DNA of 64,000 nucleotides, taken from assembly GCF_020905335.1 (NCBI RefSeq), contig NZ_JAJJMN010000002.1, positions 992,001 to 1,056,000 on the forward strand. The letters run 5' to 3'. The first letter of the stretch is position 1; the number at the start of each line of letters is the position of its first letter. The position numbers were made by a program, and so were the translations under genes. The stretch comes from Flavobacterium lipolyticum. Lineage in GTDB: Bacteria > Bacteroidota > Bacteroidia > Flavobacteriales > Flavobacteriaceae. Of the stretch, positions 27,546 through 35,820 are shown piece by piece. The notes beneath the pieces are model-generated. The model was not told the DNA's origin and searched no databases. It was given only the letters and a program-made list of their open reading frames with translations.

Positions 27546-28961
27546 TCAATTGAGTATATTTACAACGCAGCGGGGCAAAAACTGAAGAAAATTGTAAAAG
27601 AGGCCAGCGGTACAACTCATACTGATTATCTGGGAGGATTTCAGTACAGGTATAGCGAGGACCAAAGTATTCCGGTTGATCCGGGCGGTGGAGATCCAGA
27701 ACCTCCTGCACCTGATGATCCGGGCGACACTGATCCTCCTATTTTTACTCCGGATCCAGTAAAAGATCCACCGGTAGAAGCCAATCGCTTTGGTGGCTTC
27801 ACAGCACAATCGGCAAGTCAGGCCGCTCCATCGCGACCAACGTTAGAGTTTTTTCCTACGGCAGAGGGGTATTATGATTACATAGGTAAGAAATATGTGT
27901 ACCATTACAAAGATCATTTGGGTAACATACGATTGAGTTATGCTAAAAATCCCGCAACCCAAGTTCTTACCATTATTGATGAGAATAATTATTATCCTTT
28001 TGGGTTGAAACACAATGGGTATAATGATTATGTACCTACTAATAATAAGTATAAGTACAATGGGAAAGAACTCCAAGACGAGAGTATTGGTGGGAATCAG
28101 CTAAATTTGTATGATTACGGAGCGAGAAATTATGACCCTGCACTTGGTAGATGGATGAACATTGACCCGCTGGCAGAAGTTTCACGAAGATGGTCGCCTT
28201 ACAACTACGCTTATGATAATCCTGTAATTAATGTTGACCCTGACGGAATGTTATCACAATCTGTCATTCAAGATTTATGGAATAAATCCGATAATAATGC
28301 AGAAACGAAATGGACTTTTAATAATGGTACTGCCACAGCAAGTAATGGAGCAACGGCAAATGTGGCTGAAGATGAAGAAGGTGGCTCTAGTTGGAGTCCA
28401 TTAACTGCAGATATTTTTAAAAATTATGTTCAAAAAAAGTATGGCGTAGCAGATAAGCAGTTAGAAGACTTTCAAGGAAAATTATTTGAGCAAAAGTTTA
28501 TCGAATTTGGCGAAAGTAATTTTGAAGAAGATGCTAATTTTCATGGAGTATCTGGTCGTTCTACATTATCAATACCAGACGCTTATTCTGATGGACAACA
28601 TTTTAATTTAATGAGATTAAGAAGTTATAGATATTCTAAATCAGTTTGGTGGGAAGCTAAAGCACGTAACAAAAATGTCACATTGAATAAACAAATTAAA
28701 GGATTTATAGATAGTATTGCGAACGAATTTCAATATACCGCTACAAAAACAGGAGCCGCATTTTTATGTTTCGTGACAACAAGTAACAGTAATGTCAGTC
28801 CTGAGGTTTATATTTACGCAGAATCTAGAGGAGTTAATATTCAGCATTGGCAAGCACAATATAAAATAGAAAATGGTTCGATGCATGTAGACTTTGGATA
28901 TAAAAATAGTCCAGTTACTCCACCCGTTTTTCAAAGTAATTGGAAGCCAGTAAAGTTATGA
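27546..28961 (+). CDS. Orphan Rhs tip cassette 2 with PD-(D/E)XK-like domain
   Basis: The frame is open from the leader junction at 27546, with Ser-Ile-Glu-Tyr matching codons of the full-length Rhs gene, to 28961. It has no signal peptide and no convincing ATG; a GTG at 27897 is a conserved core valine. Residues follow the full-length protein through the Pro-rich linker and the core to NPVINVDPDGM at about 28245. The roughly 237-residue tip is unrelated to the WHH tip. It contains STLSIPDAYSDG and later WWEAKARNKNVTL, an Asp then E-x-K arrangement suggesting a PD-(D/E)XK nuclease fold. That call is inference from spacing. The stop overlaps the next ATG as ATGA. As it stands it is a silent reservoir or needs recombination to be secreted. 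Confidence 0.75.
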   Translation, partial: SIEYIYNAAGQKLKKIVKEASGTTHTDYLGGFQYRYSEDQSIPVDPGGGDPEPPAPDDPGDTDPPIFTPDPVKDPPVEANRFGGFTAQSASQAAPSRPTLEFFPTAEGYYDYIGKKYVYHYKDHLGNIRLSYAKNPATQVLTIIDENNYYPFGLKHNGYNDYVPTNNKYKYNGKELQDESIGGNQLNLYDYGARNYDPALGRWMNIDPLAEVSRRWSPYNYAYDNPVINVDPDGMLSQSVIQDLWNKSDNNAETKWTFNNGTATASNGATANVAEDEEGGSSWSPLTADIFKNYVQKKYGVADKQLEDFQGKLFEQKFIEFGESNFEEDANFHGVSGRSTLSIPDAYSDGQHFNLMRLRSYRYSKSVWWEAKARNKNVTLNKQIKGFIDSIANEFQYTATKTGAAFLCFVTTSNSNVSPEVYIYAESRGVNIQHWQAQYKIENGSMHVDFGYKNSPVTPPVFQSNWKPVKL

Positions 28962-29722
28962 GTTGTATAAAACTAATAATATTAAACATACTAATTATGA
29001 GTATGAGTTTAAAATCCTATTCGCAGAAATTTGAAATTGTTAATTCAAGTTTTGCTAGAAATCTAATGTCAAAATCAGAGCCAAAGCTTGTTAAAAATTT
29101 GGAAAGAAATAATTGTCCTGTTTATAAGCTGGATAATAATCAATTTTTGGTTTATTCATCAATAAGTAAATTTAGCATTCTATTCAAAGACATTAAAAAC
29201 TTAAAAGAAATAGAGACAGTTAAAACGTTTTCAATTGATTTAGAAACTGAAGATGTTAGAGAAAGTGAGCAAGAACGAATATTAAATATTGCATCATCCG
29301 CAAATGATTATATTAAAGATTTAGAGAAAAAATTTAATATTAATCTGGATTTAAAAAACTTATCAAATCTTGATATTCTTGATGAAAAAATTAAAGAATT
29401 TGGAGTTGAGAATCTTTCTGAAAAAGAAGTATTTGCTGTTAGTATTTACTTAGATGAATTCTTTAGGAATAATACAGAAACATATTGGTCAATTGAGAAA
29501 GTTTTTACATTAAATACTTACTGGATTCCTTTTCTTAAAAGCAAGAATGATAACAAGGAATATAGTTTCTATAGAACATTATTTAAATCATATAATGATA
29601 ATGAAAGTGGTTACCTCAATCTCAAATTAAACTATCTTTTAGAGTTAGCTAAATACAAAAACATACCCGTTTTATCAAAAGAACATATTGATTTTATAAA
29701 ATCATTTCAAACAACAAATTAG
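28958..29722 (+). CDS. Probable exported immunity protein, cassette 2
   Basis: The ATG at 28958 overlaps the toxin stop (ATGA), so translation is coupled. A 254-residue protein results, with a Sec signal at about 1-23 (IKLIILNILIMSMSLKSYSQ). The mature part is Lys/Glu/Asn-rich with long helices (NIASSANDYIKDLEKKFNINL, LSEKEVFAVSIYLDEFF). No family is recognised. Immunity is inferred from position. Export is odd if the toxin is a nuclease acting in the cytoplasm: either the toxin is neutralised in the periplasm or its target is there. Confidence 0.65.
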   Translation: MSCIKLIILNILIMSMSLKSYSQKFEIVNSSFARNLMSKSEPKLVKNLERNNCPVYKLDNNQFLVYSSISKFSILFKDIKNLKEIETVKTFSIDLETEDVRESEQERILNIASSANDYIKDLEKKFNINLDLKNLSNLDILDEKIKEFGVENLSEKEVFAVSIYLDEFFRNNTETYWSIEKVFTLNTYWIPFLKSKNDNKEYSFYRTLFKSYNDNESGYLNLKLNYLLELAKYKNIPVLSKEHIDFIKSFQTTN

Positions 29723-30149
29723 ACTTGAACATAGAAAAGCCATTCCTTAAACGGAGTGGTTTTTGCTTTTATAGGACTTTATAGTGTACCAAACGGTTAA
29801 AATAGAATCCAAGTTATCCTGTATTTGCTAGGGAATCTCAATTGATTTGAAAAATAACGCTTAGAACATCCTCCCTCCCTGTATCGGCTATTTTGATATC
29901 AAAGATCTAGATTTTAAGATTCAAGTTACCTCCCCGTGACCACACATGTACACTAAATTCAAATGATAACTATCGATGCATCAATCAAAAATTCCATAAG
30001 TTTTGAATCTTCACCCGCTCTCCGAAGAGTTCCTTATGAGCCGATGTGCGAATGTCTCTGACTTCGCACTTGCAATCTAAATCAAGCAAAAAAAAGCCAC
30101 TTCATTATGAACATGCCCCAAATAGTGTCTAACTTTTGGGGGCATGTTC
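29723..30149. other. Intergenic remnant region after cassette 2
   Basis: This holds a terminator-like hairpin (AAAAGCCATTCC, 29735-29746, with GGAGTGGTTTTT, 29753-29764) and about 250 bases with no recognised gene. A remnant with CCCGCTCT and CTGACTTCGCA words lies at about 30015-30070, related to the element at 34464. A second terminator arm at about 30091 is split by a small insertion at 30108-30150. Confidence 0.55.
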
Positions 30150-30150
30150 A
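30108..30150. repeat. 43-bp insert with 12-bp inverted ends inside a terminator
   Basis: TGAACATGCCCC (30108-30119) and GGGGCATGTTCA (30139-30150) are exact reverse complements. They sit in the loop of the AAAAAGCCAC / GGAGTGGCTTT terminator found at other cassette ends, so they look like an insertion scar, perhaps two fused ends of a mobile element. Confidence 0.6.
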
Positions 30151-30404
30151 AACGGAGTGGCTTTGTGCTTTTATAGCACTTTAAAGTATACCAAACTGGG
30201 TAATGTTACAGATTAGGTGTTTTTGCAAAATAACGATGTAACGAACTGAAAGAGAATATAAAATTTTAATTCTTGAATAGAAAGAGAGATGACCGCTTGG
30301 TCGTCTCTTTCGTTTTTTGTCTTTTAATAAGCCTTAAAATGATTTTGTAATATCTTAGTGTTTCAAATTAGGTCATGAAAATAAAATGTATTTTAGATCT
30401 TATA
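30150..30404 (+). repeat. Cassette leader repeat, copy 2
   Basis: It carries the terminator arm GGAGTGGCTTT, then CCAAACTGGGTAATGTTACA, the variant hairpin at 30280-30311 followed by a T run, and the first five codons of the zinc-ribbon relic. It then joins Rhs sequence at IKDPPVEANRFG. Confidence 0.8.
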
Positions 30405-31577
30405 AAAGATCCACCGGTAGAAGCCAATCGTTTTGGTGCCTTTGCTGTACAGTCGACAAGTCAGGCTGCTCCGTCGCGACCAACGTTAGAGTTTTTCCCT
30501 ACGGCAGAGGGGTATTACGATTATGTAGGTAAAAAGTATGTGTATCAATACAAAGATCATTTGGGTAACATACGATTGAGTTATGCTAAAAATCCGGCAA
30601 CCCAAGTTCTTACCATTATTGATGAGAATAATTATTATCCTTTTGGGTTGAAACACAATGGGTATAATGATTATGTACCTACTAATAATAAGTATAAGTA
30701 CAACGGAAAAGAACTGCAAGACGAGAACATTGGCGGGAATCAGCTTAATTTATATGACTATGGTGCTCGTAATTATGACCCTGCATTAGGACGCTGGATG
30801 AATATTGACCCGCTGGCGGAAAAGTATGATAACTTTACTCCATATGCATATACTGTTAATAATCCAATCTTTTTTACTGACCCAGATGGAATGAGAATAA
30901 GATGGGCATCTTGGAGTGATGTGAAAAATGATGAAAATTTGAGCAAACAATTTTCTTCTAGAAAAGAATACAGAGAAGCTAGACGAGAACTAAAAAAACA
31001 ATATAATGACGTTTTAAAAAATTCAGAAACAGCTACAAAAATATACGGCGATTTAGATGCTGATTCGGCGACACATACTATTTTTGCCACAAAAGAAACT
31101 GGAGGAAATACAACAGTGGCTGAGGGAGGAGGAACGAACATTAAGATTGGTGTCGGGGATGGTTCTTCAAACTTTTTAGATGGAATTACAAGCAATGATG
31201 CTAATATTCAAGCTCAAGTTGGACATGAAGGTGGGCACGCTTGGCTAAAAATGAACGGTTTAGAAGAGGGAAAAACATTGCCAAGTAGAGACAATGCTAA
31301 TAGTTTCGATGTTAAACTCTATAATAACTATTATGAGAACAGAGAAAGAACCGCATCTCATATAGAGAATATTATTCGTGGCGAATTGATAAATAGTGGT
31401 GCACAAAACATGAATCTATCATCAAAATATTTTGGAACAACATTAAATTATACTGGAGGCTCATTTTCTAAATATGAGACCAAGACTAATACATTTCAAC
31501 TATTAAATAATAATCCATATAATGCTCAAGGATATTTAAGTCAGGCATATAAACTCCCAGCACCCAAAAAAAAATGA
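30375..31577 (+). CDS. Orphan Rhs tip cassette 3 with HEGGH metallopeptidase domain
   Basis: The 400-codon frame begins with the ATG of the leader's zinc-ribbon relic (MKIKC), fused in frame to Rhs core from IKDPPVEANRFG. It therefore has a start codon but no signal peptide. The core runs to NPIFFTDPDGM at about 30890. The tip (about 228 residues) contains HEGGHAW, an HExxH zinc-protease motif, and downstream YYENRERTASHIENIIRGEL, where a Glu could be the third ligand as in toxin metallopeptidases. Substrate unknown. The stop overlaps the next ATG as ATGA. Whether the fusion is expressed is not known: the leader hairpin lies upstream of its start codon. Confidence 0.78.
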   Translation: MKIKCILDLIKDPPVEANRFGAFAVQSTSQAAPSRPTLEFFPTAEGYYDYVGKKYVYQYKDHLGNIRLSYAKNPATQVLTIIDENNYYPFGLKHNGYNDYVPTNNKYKYNGKELQDENIGGNQLNLYDYGARNYDPALGRWMNIDPLAEKYDNFTPYAYTVNNPIFFTDPDGMRIRWASWSDVKNDENLSKQFSSRKEYREARRELKKQYNDVLKNSETATKIYGDLDADSATHTIFATKETGGNTTVAEGGGTNIKIGVGDGSSNFLDGITSNDANIQAQVGHEGGHAWLKMNGLEEGKTLPSRDNANSFDVKLYNNYYENRERTASHIENIIRGELINSGAQNMNLSSKYFGTTLNYTGGSFSKYETKTNTFQLLNNNPYNAQGYLSQAYKLPAPKKK

Positions 31578-32125
31578 AAAAACTAATATTTTTATCAGTC
31601 CTATTTTTAATTTATTCATGCAAAGGCCAGAATAGTAAGAATTTTAATGATTGTGATATTGCAATTACAAATGACATTAAAGAGTTCGAAGAACTATATT
31701 CAAATATTGACACCACTACTATTTATAATAATGTAATATTGAGTTTTAATAAAGTTAATTCGGGGGTTTTATTGTATCAGATTAATCATAATAATAAATT
31801 TGGTAATTTTTTAATAATTGATAATCAAGAGCAAAAATGTAGAATTATAAAAAAGGGACTTGATAAAAATGTCAATCTTTCAGAAAAAGACAAACTTTTT
31901 TTTAAAAGCAATATACCTTCAATAAAAAACATTAACTATTATCAAACTTGTAAAAATGATGATAATAATTCTGTTACACTTTTTATTATTAAAAATGAGG
32001 GCATTATAGTTGCTAGATATTTTTCTAAAGCTAATCAATTTTTAAAATCAAAAGATATTGGGGATGAAAATTATCAAAATGTCATGAATTTATTGAAAGT
32101 CGCTTATAAGCGTTCATTTGATTAG
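31574..32125 (+). CDS. Probable immunity lipoprotein, cassette 3
   Basis: This 183-residue protein begins in the toxin stop (ATGA overlap). Residues 1-16 form a lipoprotein signal, KKLIFLSVLFLIYSC, with the lipidated Cys16 followed by KGQNSKN. The mature part is Asn/Lys/Ile-rich and the DNA is visibly more AT-rich than flanking core genes. A periplasm-facing lipoprotein fits a protease toxin acting in the envelope. No known family is recognised; function is inferred from pairing. Confidence 0.68.
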   Translation: MKKLIFLSVLFLIYSCKGQNSKNFNDCDIAITNDIKEFEELYSNIDTTTIYNNVILSFNKVNSGVLLYQINHNNKFGNFLIIDNQEQKCRIIKKGLDKNVNLSEKDKLFFKSNIPSIKNINYYQTCKNDDNNSVTLFIIKNEGIIVARYFSKANQFLKSKDIGDENYQNVMNLLKVAYKRSFD

Positions 32126-32172
32126 AAAAAACCTTGTGTCGCTAGAGTCCCGCTCGTGAACCCAATCTGAAT

Positions 32173-32440
32173 AAAAGCCATTCCATATAAGGAGTGGCTT
32201 TTGATTTTTTATCACTTTAAAGTCTACCAAACTGGGTAATGTTACTGATTAGGTGTTTTTATAAAATAAAGATGTAACGGACTGAAAGAGAATATAAAAT
32301 TTTAATTCTTGAATAGAAAGAGAGGTGACCTATCGGTCGCCTCTTTCGTTTTTTGTCTTTTAATAAATCTTAAAATGATTTTGTAGTATCTCAATGTTTC
32401 AAGTTAGATCTTGAAAATAAAATGTAATTTTAAATCTTAT
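32173..32440 (+). repeat. Cassette leader repeat, copy 3
   Basis: The terminator AAAAGCCATTCC (32173-32184) pairs with GGAGTGGCTTTT (32191-32202), followed by T runs. Then come GGGTAATGTTACTGATTAGG and the hairpin at 32316-32347. The zinc-ribbon start has decayed (TTG in place of ATG at about 32411). It joins Rhs core at IKDPPVEANRFG like copy 2. Confidence 0.8.
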
Positions 32441-33527
32441 AAAAGATCCACCGGTAGAAGCCAATCGTTTTGGTGGCTTCACAGCACAATCGGCAAGTCA
32501 GGCTGTACCATCGCGACCAACCTTAGAGTTTTTCCCTACGGCAGAGGGGTATTATGATTACATAGGTAAAAAATATGTGTACCAGTACAAAGATCATTTG
32601 GGTAACATACGATTGAGTTACGCTAAAAATCCCGCAACGCAAGTTCTTACTATTATTGACGAGAATAATTATTATCCTTTTGGGTTGAAGCATACGGGGT
32701 ATAATGATTATGTAGCTACTAATAATAAGTATAAGTACAACGGAAAAGAACTGCAGGACGAGCTGGGGCTTGGGATGTACGACTATGGTTTCAGAAATTA
32801 CGACCCTGCGCTTGGTAGATGGATGAACATTGACCCATTAGCAGAAATATCAAGAAGATGGTCTCCTTATACATATGCTTACGATAATCCTGTCTTACTT
32901 GTAGATGTTGACGGTCTTTATGTCGACACATCTTGGATTTACCGCAAAAATAAGGATGGTAACTATGTAAATAAAAAATTAGTAGAAGCTTTTGAAACTT
33001 TTGCTAAATCAAAAGAGGGAATTAGCTTTTTAGGTAGTTTTGCAGAAAAAGGTCAGGTAATTGCAGGACATGAATATTCTGAAAGTGGTAAATTTGATAA
33101 GAAAGATATTGATTTAAATTTTGTAGAAGCAAAAAGTGAAGAAAGTGTTGGTGATGCTTATACAAGTAAAGAAACTAAAGGTAAAAATGGACTCCAAATT
33201 ACTGTTAACTTGTTTCCATCAGCAAAAACTGATGCTTTAATTGATGATATTGGACATGAATCTTTTCTTCACGCAGACCCAATAGCTAAAGATTTTGATG
33301 ATGATAAGAAATTCAATTTATCTCCAATTGACAAAGATATTGTAAAGCAGTTGGAAGATGAAAACTATCCGAAAAAATGGAGGGAAAATGCCGCTCATCA
33401 TATGCAAGATATGAGATATAACATTCTTGACAAAAAAGTACTCCCAATATTGAGAAATTATTATAATAGCAAAAATATAAAGAAGACAGATGCGCAAATT
33501 AGAAAAGAAAGACCAAGAGGATATTAA
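32421..33527 (+). CDS. Orphan Rhs tip cassette 4 with HExxxH-like domain
   Basis: The frame is open from 32421, after an in-frame TAA, to 33527, with no ATG and no signal peptide; GTG at 32577 is a core valine. The core is short and ends NPVLLVDVDGL, so the canonical DPDG boundary has Val in place of Pro. The tip of about 200 residues has DDIGHESFLHAD, an H-E-x-x-x-H arrangement one residue longer than HExxH, and later NAAHHMQDMRYN. This resembles putative metallopeptidase toxins, but the catalytic assignment is tentative. The last 38 bases overlap the immunity gene in another frame. Confidence 0.7.
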   Translation, partial: NVILNLIKDPPVEANRFGGFTAQSASQAVPSRPTLEFFPTAEGYYDYIGKKYVYQYKDHLGNIRLSYAKNPATQVLTIIDENNYYPFGLKHTGYNDYVATNNKYKYNGKELQDELGLGMYDYGFRNYDPALGRWMNIDPLAEISRRWSPYTYAYDNPVLLVDVDGLYVDTSWIYRKNKDGNYVNKKLVEAFETFAKSKEGISFLGSFAEKGQVIAGHEYSESGKFDKKDIDLNFVEAKSEESVGDAYTSKETKGKNGLQITVNLFPSAKTDALIDDIGHESFLHADPIAKDFDDDKKFNLSPIDKDIVKQLEDENYPKKWRENAAHHMQDMRYNILDKKVLPILRNYYNSKNIKKTDAQIRKERPRGY

Positions 33528-34035
33528 AAATAAATCTACATACATAAAGTCAACTTACAAGTTTTTTATCTTGTTAATAATTTATTTGCTTACTATTAAT
33601 TGTACTAATACATTAAAAAACAATGAAGAAGATTTTTACGCAATTGATTTAAGTGTTAAATATAAGAGTGAAATTAATACCTTTCAAATAGAGAAAGATG
33701 GCAGAGCTTTGGTATTAATTAGAAAATTCAATAAAAAGGATAAATACTATAATGTTGTTTTTAATGAAAAAGAAATGACTCATATTCAAAAAACATTAAT
33801 TGAAATGGATTATTCAAAATGTGATACAGTAAATAAGACAATTTATGATGGTACACAATATATTTTCCTTCTTAGCAATGATAGTATAAATAGAGAAATA
33901 ATAAGCGGTACATGTGAACAATTAAAAACTAGTGGTAAGTTAGTAAAATTCATTACTGAAGCTTACCGAGAAAAAAAGAAAACTGAATTTTTTAAAAGTT
34001 TGGAAATAATTGTTCCACCAGATTTACCAAATTGA
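33490..34035 (+). CDS. Probable immunity lipoprotein, cassette 4
   Basis: This 181-residue protein starts at an ATG inside the 3' end of the toxin tip. The N-terminus has an unusually long charged region (about 23 residues), then a hydrophobic core and a lipobox LLTINC. It could be a lipoprotein with a long n-region or start at a later non-ATG codon. The mature part is charged (KKDKYYNVVFNEKEMTHIQK). It has no recognised family. Immunity is inferred from position. Confidence 0.6.
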   Translation: MRKLEKKDQEDIKNKSTYIKSTYKFFILLIIYLLTINCTNTLKNNEEDFYAIDLSVKYKSEINTFQIEKDGRALVLIRKFNKKDKYYNVVFNEKEMTHIQKTLIEMDYSKCDTVNKTIYDGTQYIFLLSNDSINREIISGTCEQLKTSGKLVKFITEAYREKKKTEFFKSLEIIVPPDLPN

Positions 34036-34073
34036 TGTACGTAATTTAGGTACATGTTGGTGGTTAATTATTT

Positions 34074-34280
34074 CGGTAATGTTACAGATTAGGTGTTTTT
34101 ATAAAATAATGATGTACCCCCCGCTCTCCTAAGAGTTCTTATAAGGAGCCGTGCGAATGTTTCTGACTTCGTACCCACAATCCAAAGCAAACAAAAAAGC
34201 TACTTCATTACGAAAGTGGCTTTTTGCTAATTGTCTAGTCCTGAAATAGCGGTACACAAAAATTACCTTTGCAAGCCCTC
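34074..34280 (+). repeat. Cassette leader repeat, copy 4 (split)
   Basis: The leader's left part (GGTAATGTTACAGATTAGG) stops near 34118. A roughly 65-base remnant with CCCGCTCT and TTTCTGACTTCGTA words follows, then a terminator (34193-34226: AAAAAGC...GGCTTTTT with a 7-base loop). The right part of the leader then resumes at about 34233 with GTCTAGTCCTGAAATAGCG. The zinc-ribbon relic is deleted. Confidence 0.65.
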
Positions 34281-34282
34281 GA

Positions 34283-34486
34283 TCAATTGAGTATATTTAC
34301 AACGCAGCGGGGCAAAAACTGAAGAAAATTGTAAAAGAGGCCAGCGGTACAACTCATACAGATTATCTGGCAGGATTTCTGTACAGGTATAGCGAAGACC
34401 AAAGTATTCCGGTTGATCCGGGCGGTGGAGATCCAGAACCTCCTGCACCTGATGATCCGGGAACCCCGCTCTGCAAAGTTTCCTGA
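34283..34486 (+). pseudogene. Truncated Rhs linker fragment before cassette 5
   Basis: About 67 codons match the full-length Rhs protein from SIEYIYNAAGQ through the Pro-rich linker to PAPDDPG. They then run into the 113-bp palindromic element and a TGA at 34484-34486. The rest of the core is missing. The copy at 38393-38596 has the same breakpoint. Confidence 0.75.
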
Positions 34487-34576
34487 CTTCGTAATGACAT
34501 CGATAGGAAAGAATACCAATATATTCTTAAATATATTTAAGTGGGTACGAAGTCGGGAGACTTCGCACAGCGTGAG
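34464..34576. mobile_element. 113-bp palindromic element, copy A
   Basis: Roughly 30-base imperfect inverted ends (CCCCGCTCTGCAAAGTTTCC on the left; ACTTCGCACAGCGTGAG on the right) flank an AT-rich centre. It is almost identical to 38574-38686. It joins a truncated Rhs linker to a toxin tip, so it marks a recombination or insertion point. It has no coding capacity; MITE-like, or a hairpin repeat. Confidence 0.6.
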
Positions 34577-35217
34577 AAACTAAATGGACTAATAATAATG
34601 GGACATTTTCTGCTGATAATGGTGCTACTGTTAATACAAAGGAGGAGGATGATACTTATACTGTAGATAAAAATGGAAATGTGAATCGTGTCGATGAGAA
34701 AAAGTATAAAGATAAGAATGGTAAAGAAGTAGATAGATTAATAGCCTTAGATGATAAAGGAAAAAGAACTTCTACTACCATGGATGTCGACGCAGGGACT
34801 ATAAATGGTGGAACGGGTGGTGAAAAAGGGACGTCTAAATTTGGAAGTTACAGATACTATTTTGGGAAAAATAATGCGAATATCAAACAATTATTTAATT
34901 TTCTTGCTTATAATACAAATGTTGAGTGGTCAATAGTAGCATCTTCACAAGAAGTATACATAGCAACTGCTCAGAAAACCGATATTGAATTTGGAGGTAT
35001 CTCACTGTTAAATGGATTTTTAGAAGAAAATGGGACTATAAAATATACGTACACTCATAGCCATCCAAACGGATATTCTTTGACACCTTCAGGATATGAT
35101 GGAAAGGACAATTCTCACGGAGGCAATGACATGAAGGTTAAAGCATATTTTAATAGATGGTATCCTGGAAGAGTTACAAATTACATTTACCATATGGGTA
35201 AAATTGTAAAATTTTAA
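34576..35217 (+). CDS. JAB-like toxin tip, cassette 5 (headless)
   Basis: An open frame runs from just after a TGA at 34573-34575. It starts ETKWTNNNGTFSADNGATVN, which resembles the first tip residues of cassette 2 (ETKWTFNNGTATASNGATAN), so the Rhs core has been lost. A GTG at 34681 is the only start candidate nearby. Near 35050 it has YTHSHPNGYSLTPSGYDG, matching the H-x-H-P ... S-x-x-D metal-binding motif of JAB/MPN peptidases, as in JAB-like toxin domains. Without core and signal it is a stored or broken tip. A lipoprotein gene follows after 12 bases. Confidence 0.68.
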   Translation, partial: ETKWTNNNGTFSADNGATVNTKEEDDTYTVDKNGNVNRVDEKKYKDKNGKEVDRLIALDDKGKRTSTTMDVDAGTINGGTGGEKGTSKFGSYRYYFGKNNANIKQLFNFLAYNTNVEWSIVASSQEVYIATAQKTDIEFGGISLLNGFLEENGTIKYTYTHSHPNGYSLTPSGYDGKDNSHGGNDMKVKAYFNRWYPGRVTNYIYHMGKIVKF

Positions 35218-35229
35218 AAAAAAAGAAAT

Positions 35230-35715
35230 ATGATAAAATTAATGTTTAGAGTTATTCCTTTAATTGTTTTTGCAATGATAAGTAGTTGCCAAACGGAAAA
35301 CAAAGATGTTTCGTATAAGGACTTATTAAATTTAAATAGCACTCATGAGATAAAAAAATCTATTCTCACCAAAACTCTAAATGAAGTTTTGAATGATACT
35401 GTAAATTACAGTAAATATGATTACCCAATATTATTAATTATTAGTGAAAAATTGTCAACAAAATACAAAGTATGCGTTTCAAAAACTGATTATAATATTT
35501 TTAAAAGTAGTCGTCCTGATACGTTTAATAAGCTTATTGGTTATTCAATTTACAAAGATATTCCAGTTCTACTATTTGGGGACAGTAATAAGAACGTCAT
35601 AACTTTAGAGAATATTGATTTTTATAATGTATTAGGTAAAATGCCTGAATATGGACGTGGAAATCCACCAATAATTTTTGAGCCGAGGATGAAATGTTAT
35701 GAAGAAAAATTGTAA
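35230..35715 (+). CDS. Probable immunity lipoprotein, cassette 5
   Basis: This 161-residue protein has a lipoprotein signal at residues 1-20 (FRVIPLIVFAMISSC), with the lipidated Cys followed by QTENKD. It is encoded 12 bases after the JAB-like tip and is followed by the typical cassette terminator at 35744-35772. No family is recognised. A lipoprotein partner fits a peptidase acting in the envelope. Confidence 0.65.
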   Translation: MIKLMFRVIPLIVFAMISSCQTENKDVSYKDLLNLNSTHEIKKSILTKTLNEVLNDTVNYSKYDYPILLIISEKLSTKYKVCVSKTDYNIFKSSRPDTFNKLIGYSIYKDIPVLLFGDSNKNVITLENIDFYNVLGKMPEYGRGNPPIIFEPRMKCYEEKL

Positions 35716-35743
35716 GATTCTTTTGTACTGAATAATTTTTAGT

Positions 35744-35779
35744 AAAAGCCATTCCATAACGGAGTGGCTTTTGTATTTT
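35744..35779 (+). terminator. Cassette-end terminator
   Basis: AAAAGCCATTCC (35744-35755) pairs with GGAGTGGCTTTT (35761-35772) around ATAAC, followed by a T-rich tail. The same hairpin closes cassettes 2, 3 and 6. Confidence 0.85.
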
Positions 35780-35820
35780 TAAGCTATTTATTGTTCTTAA
35801 AATACTAGCTGTTCAGTCAC

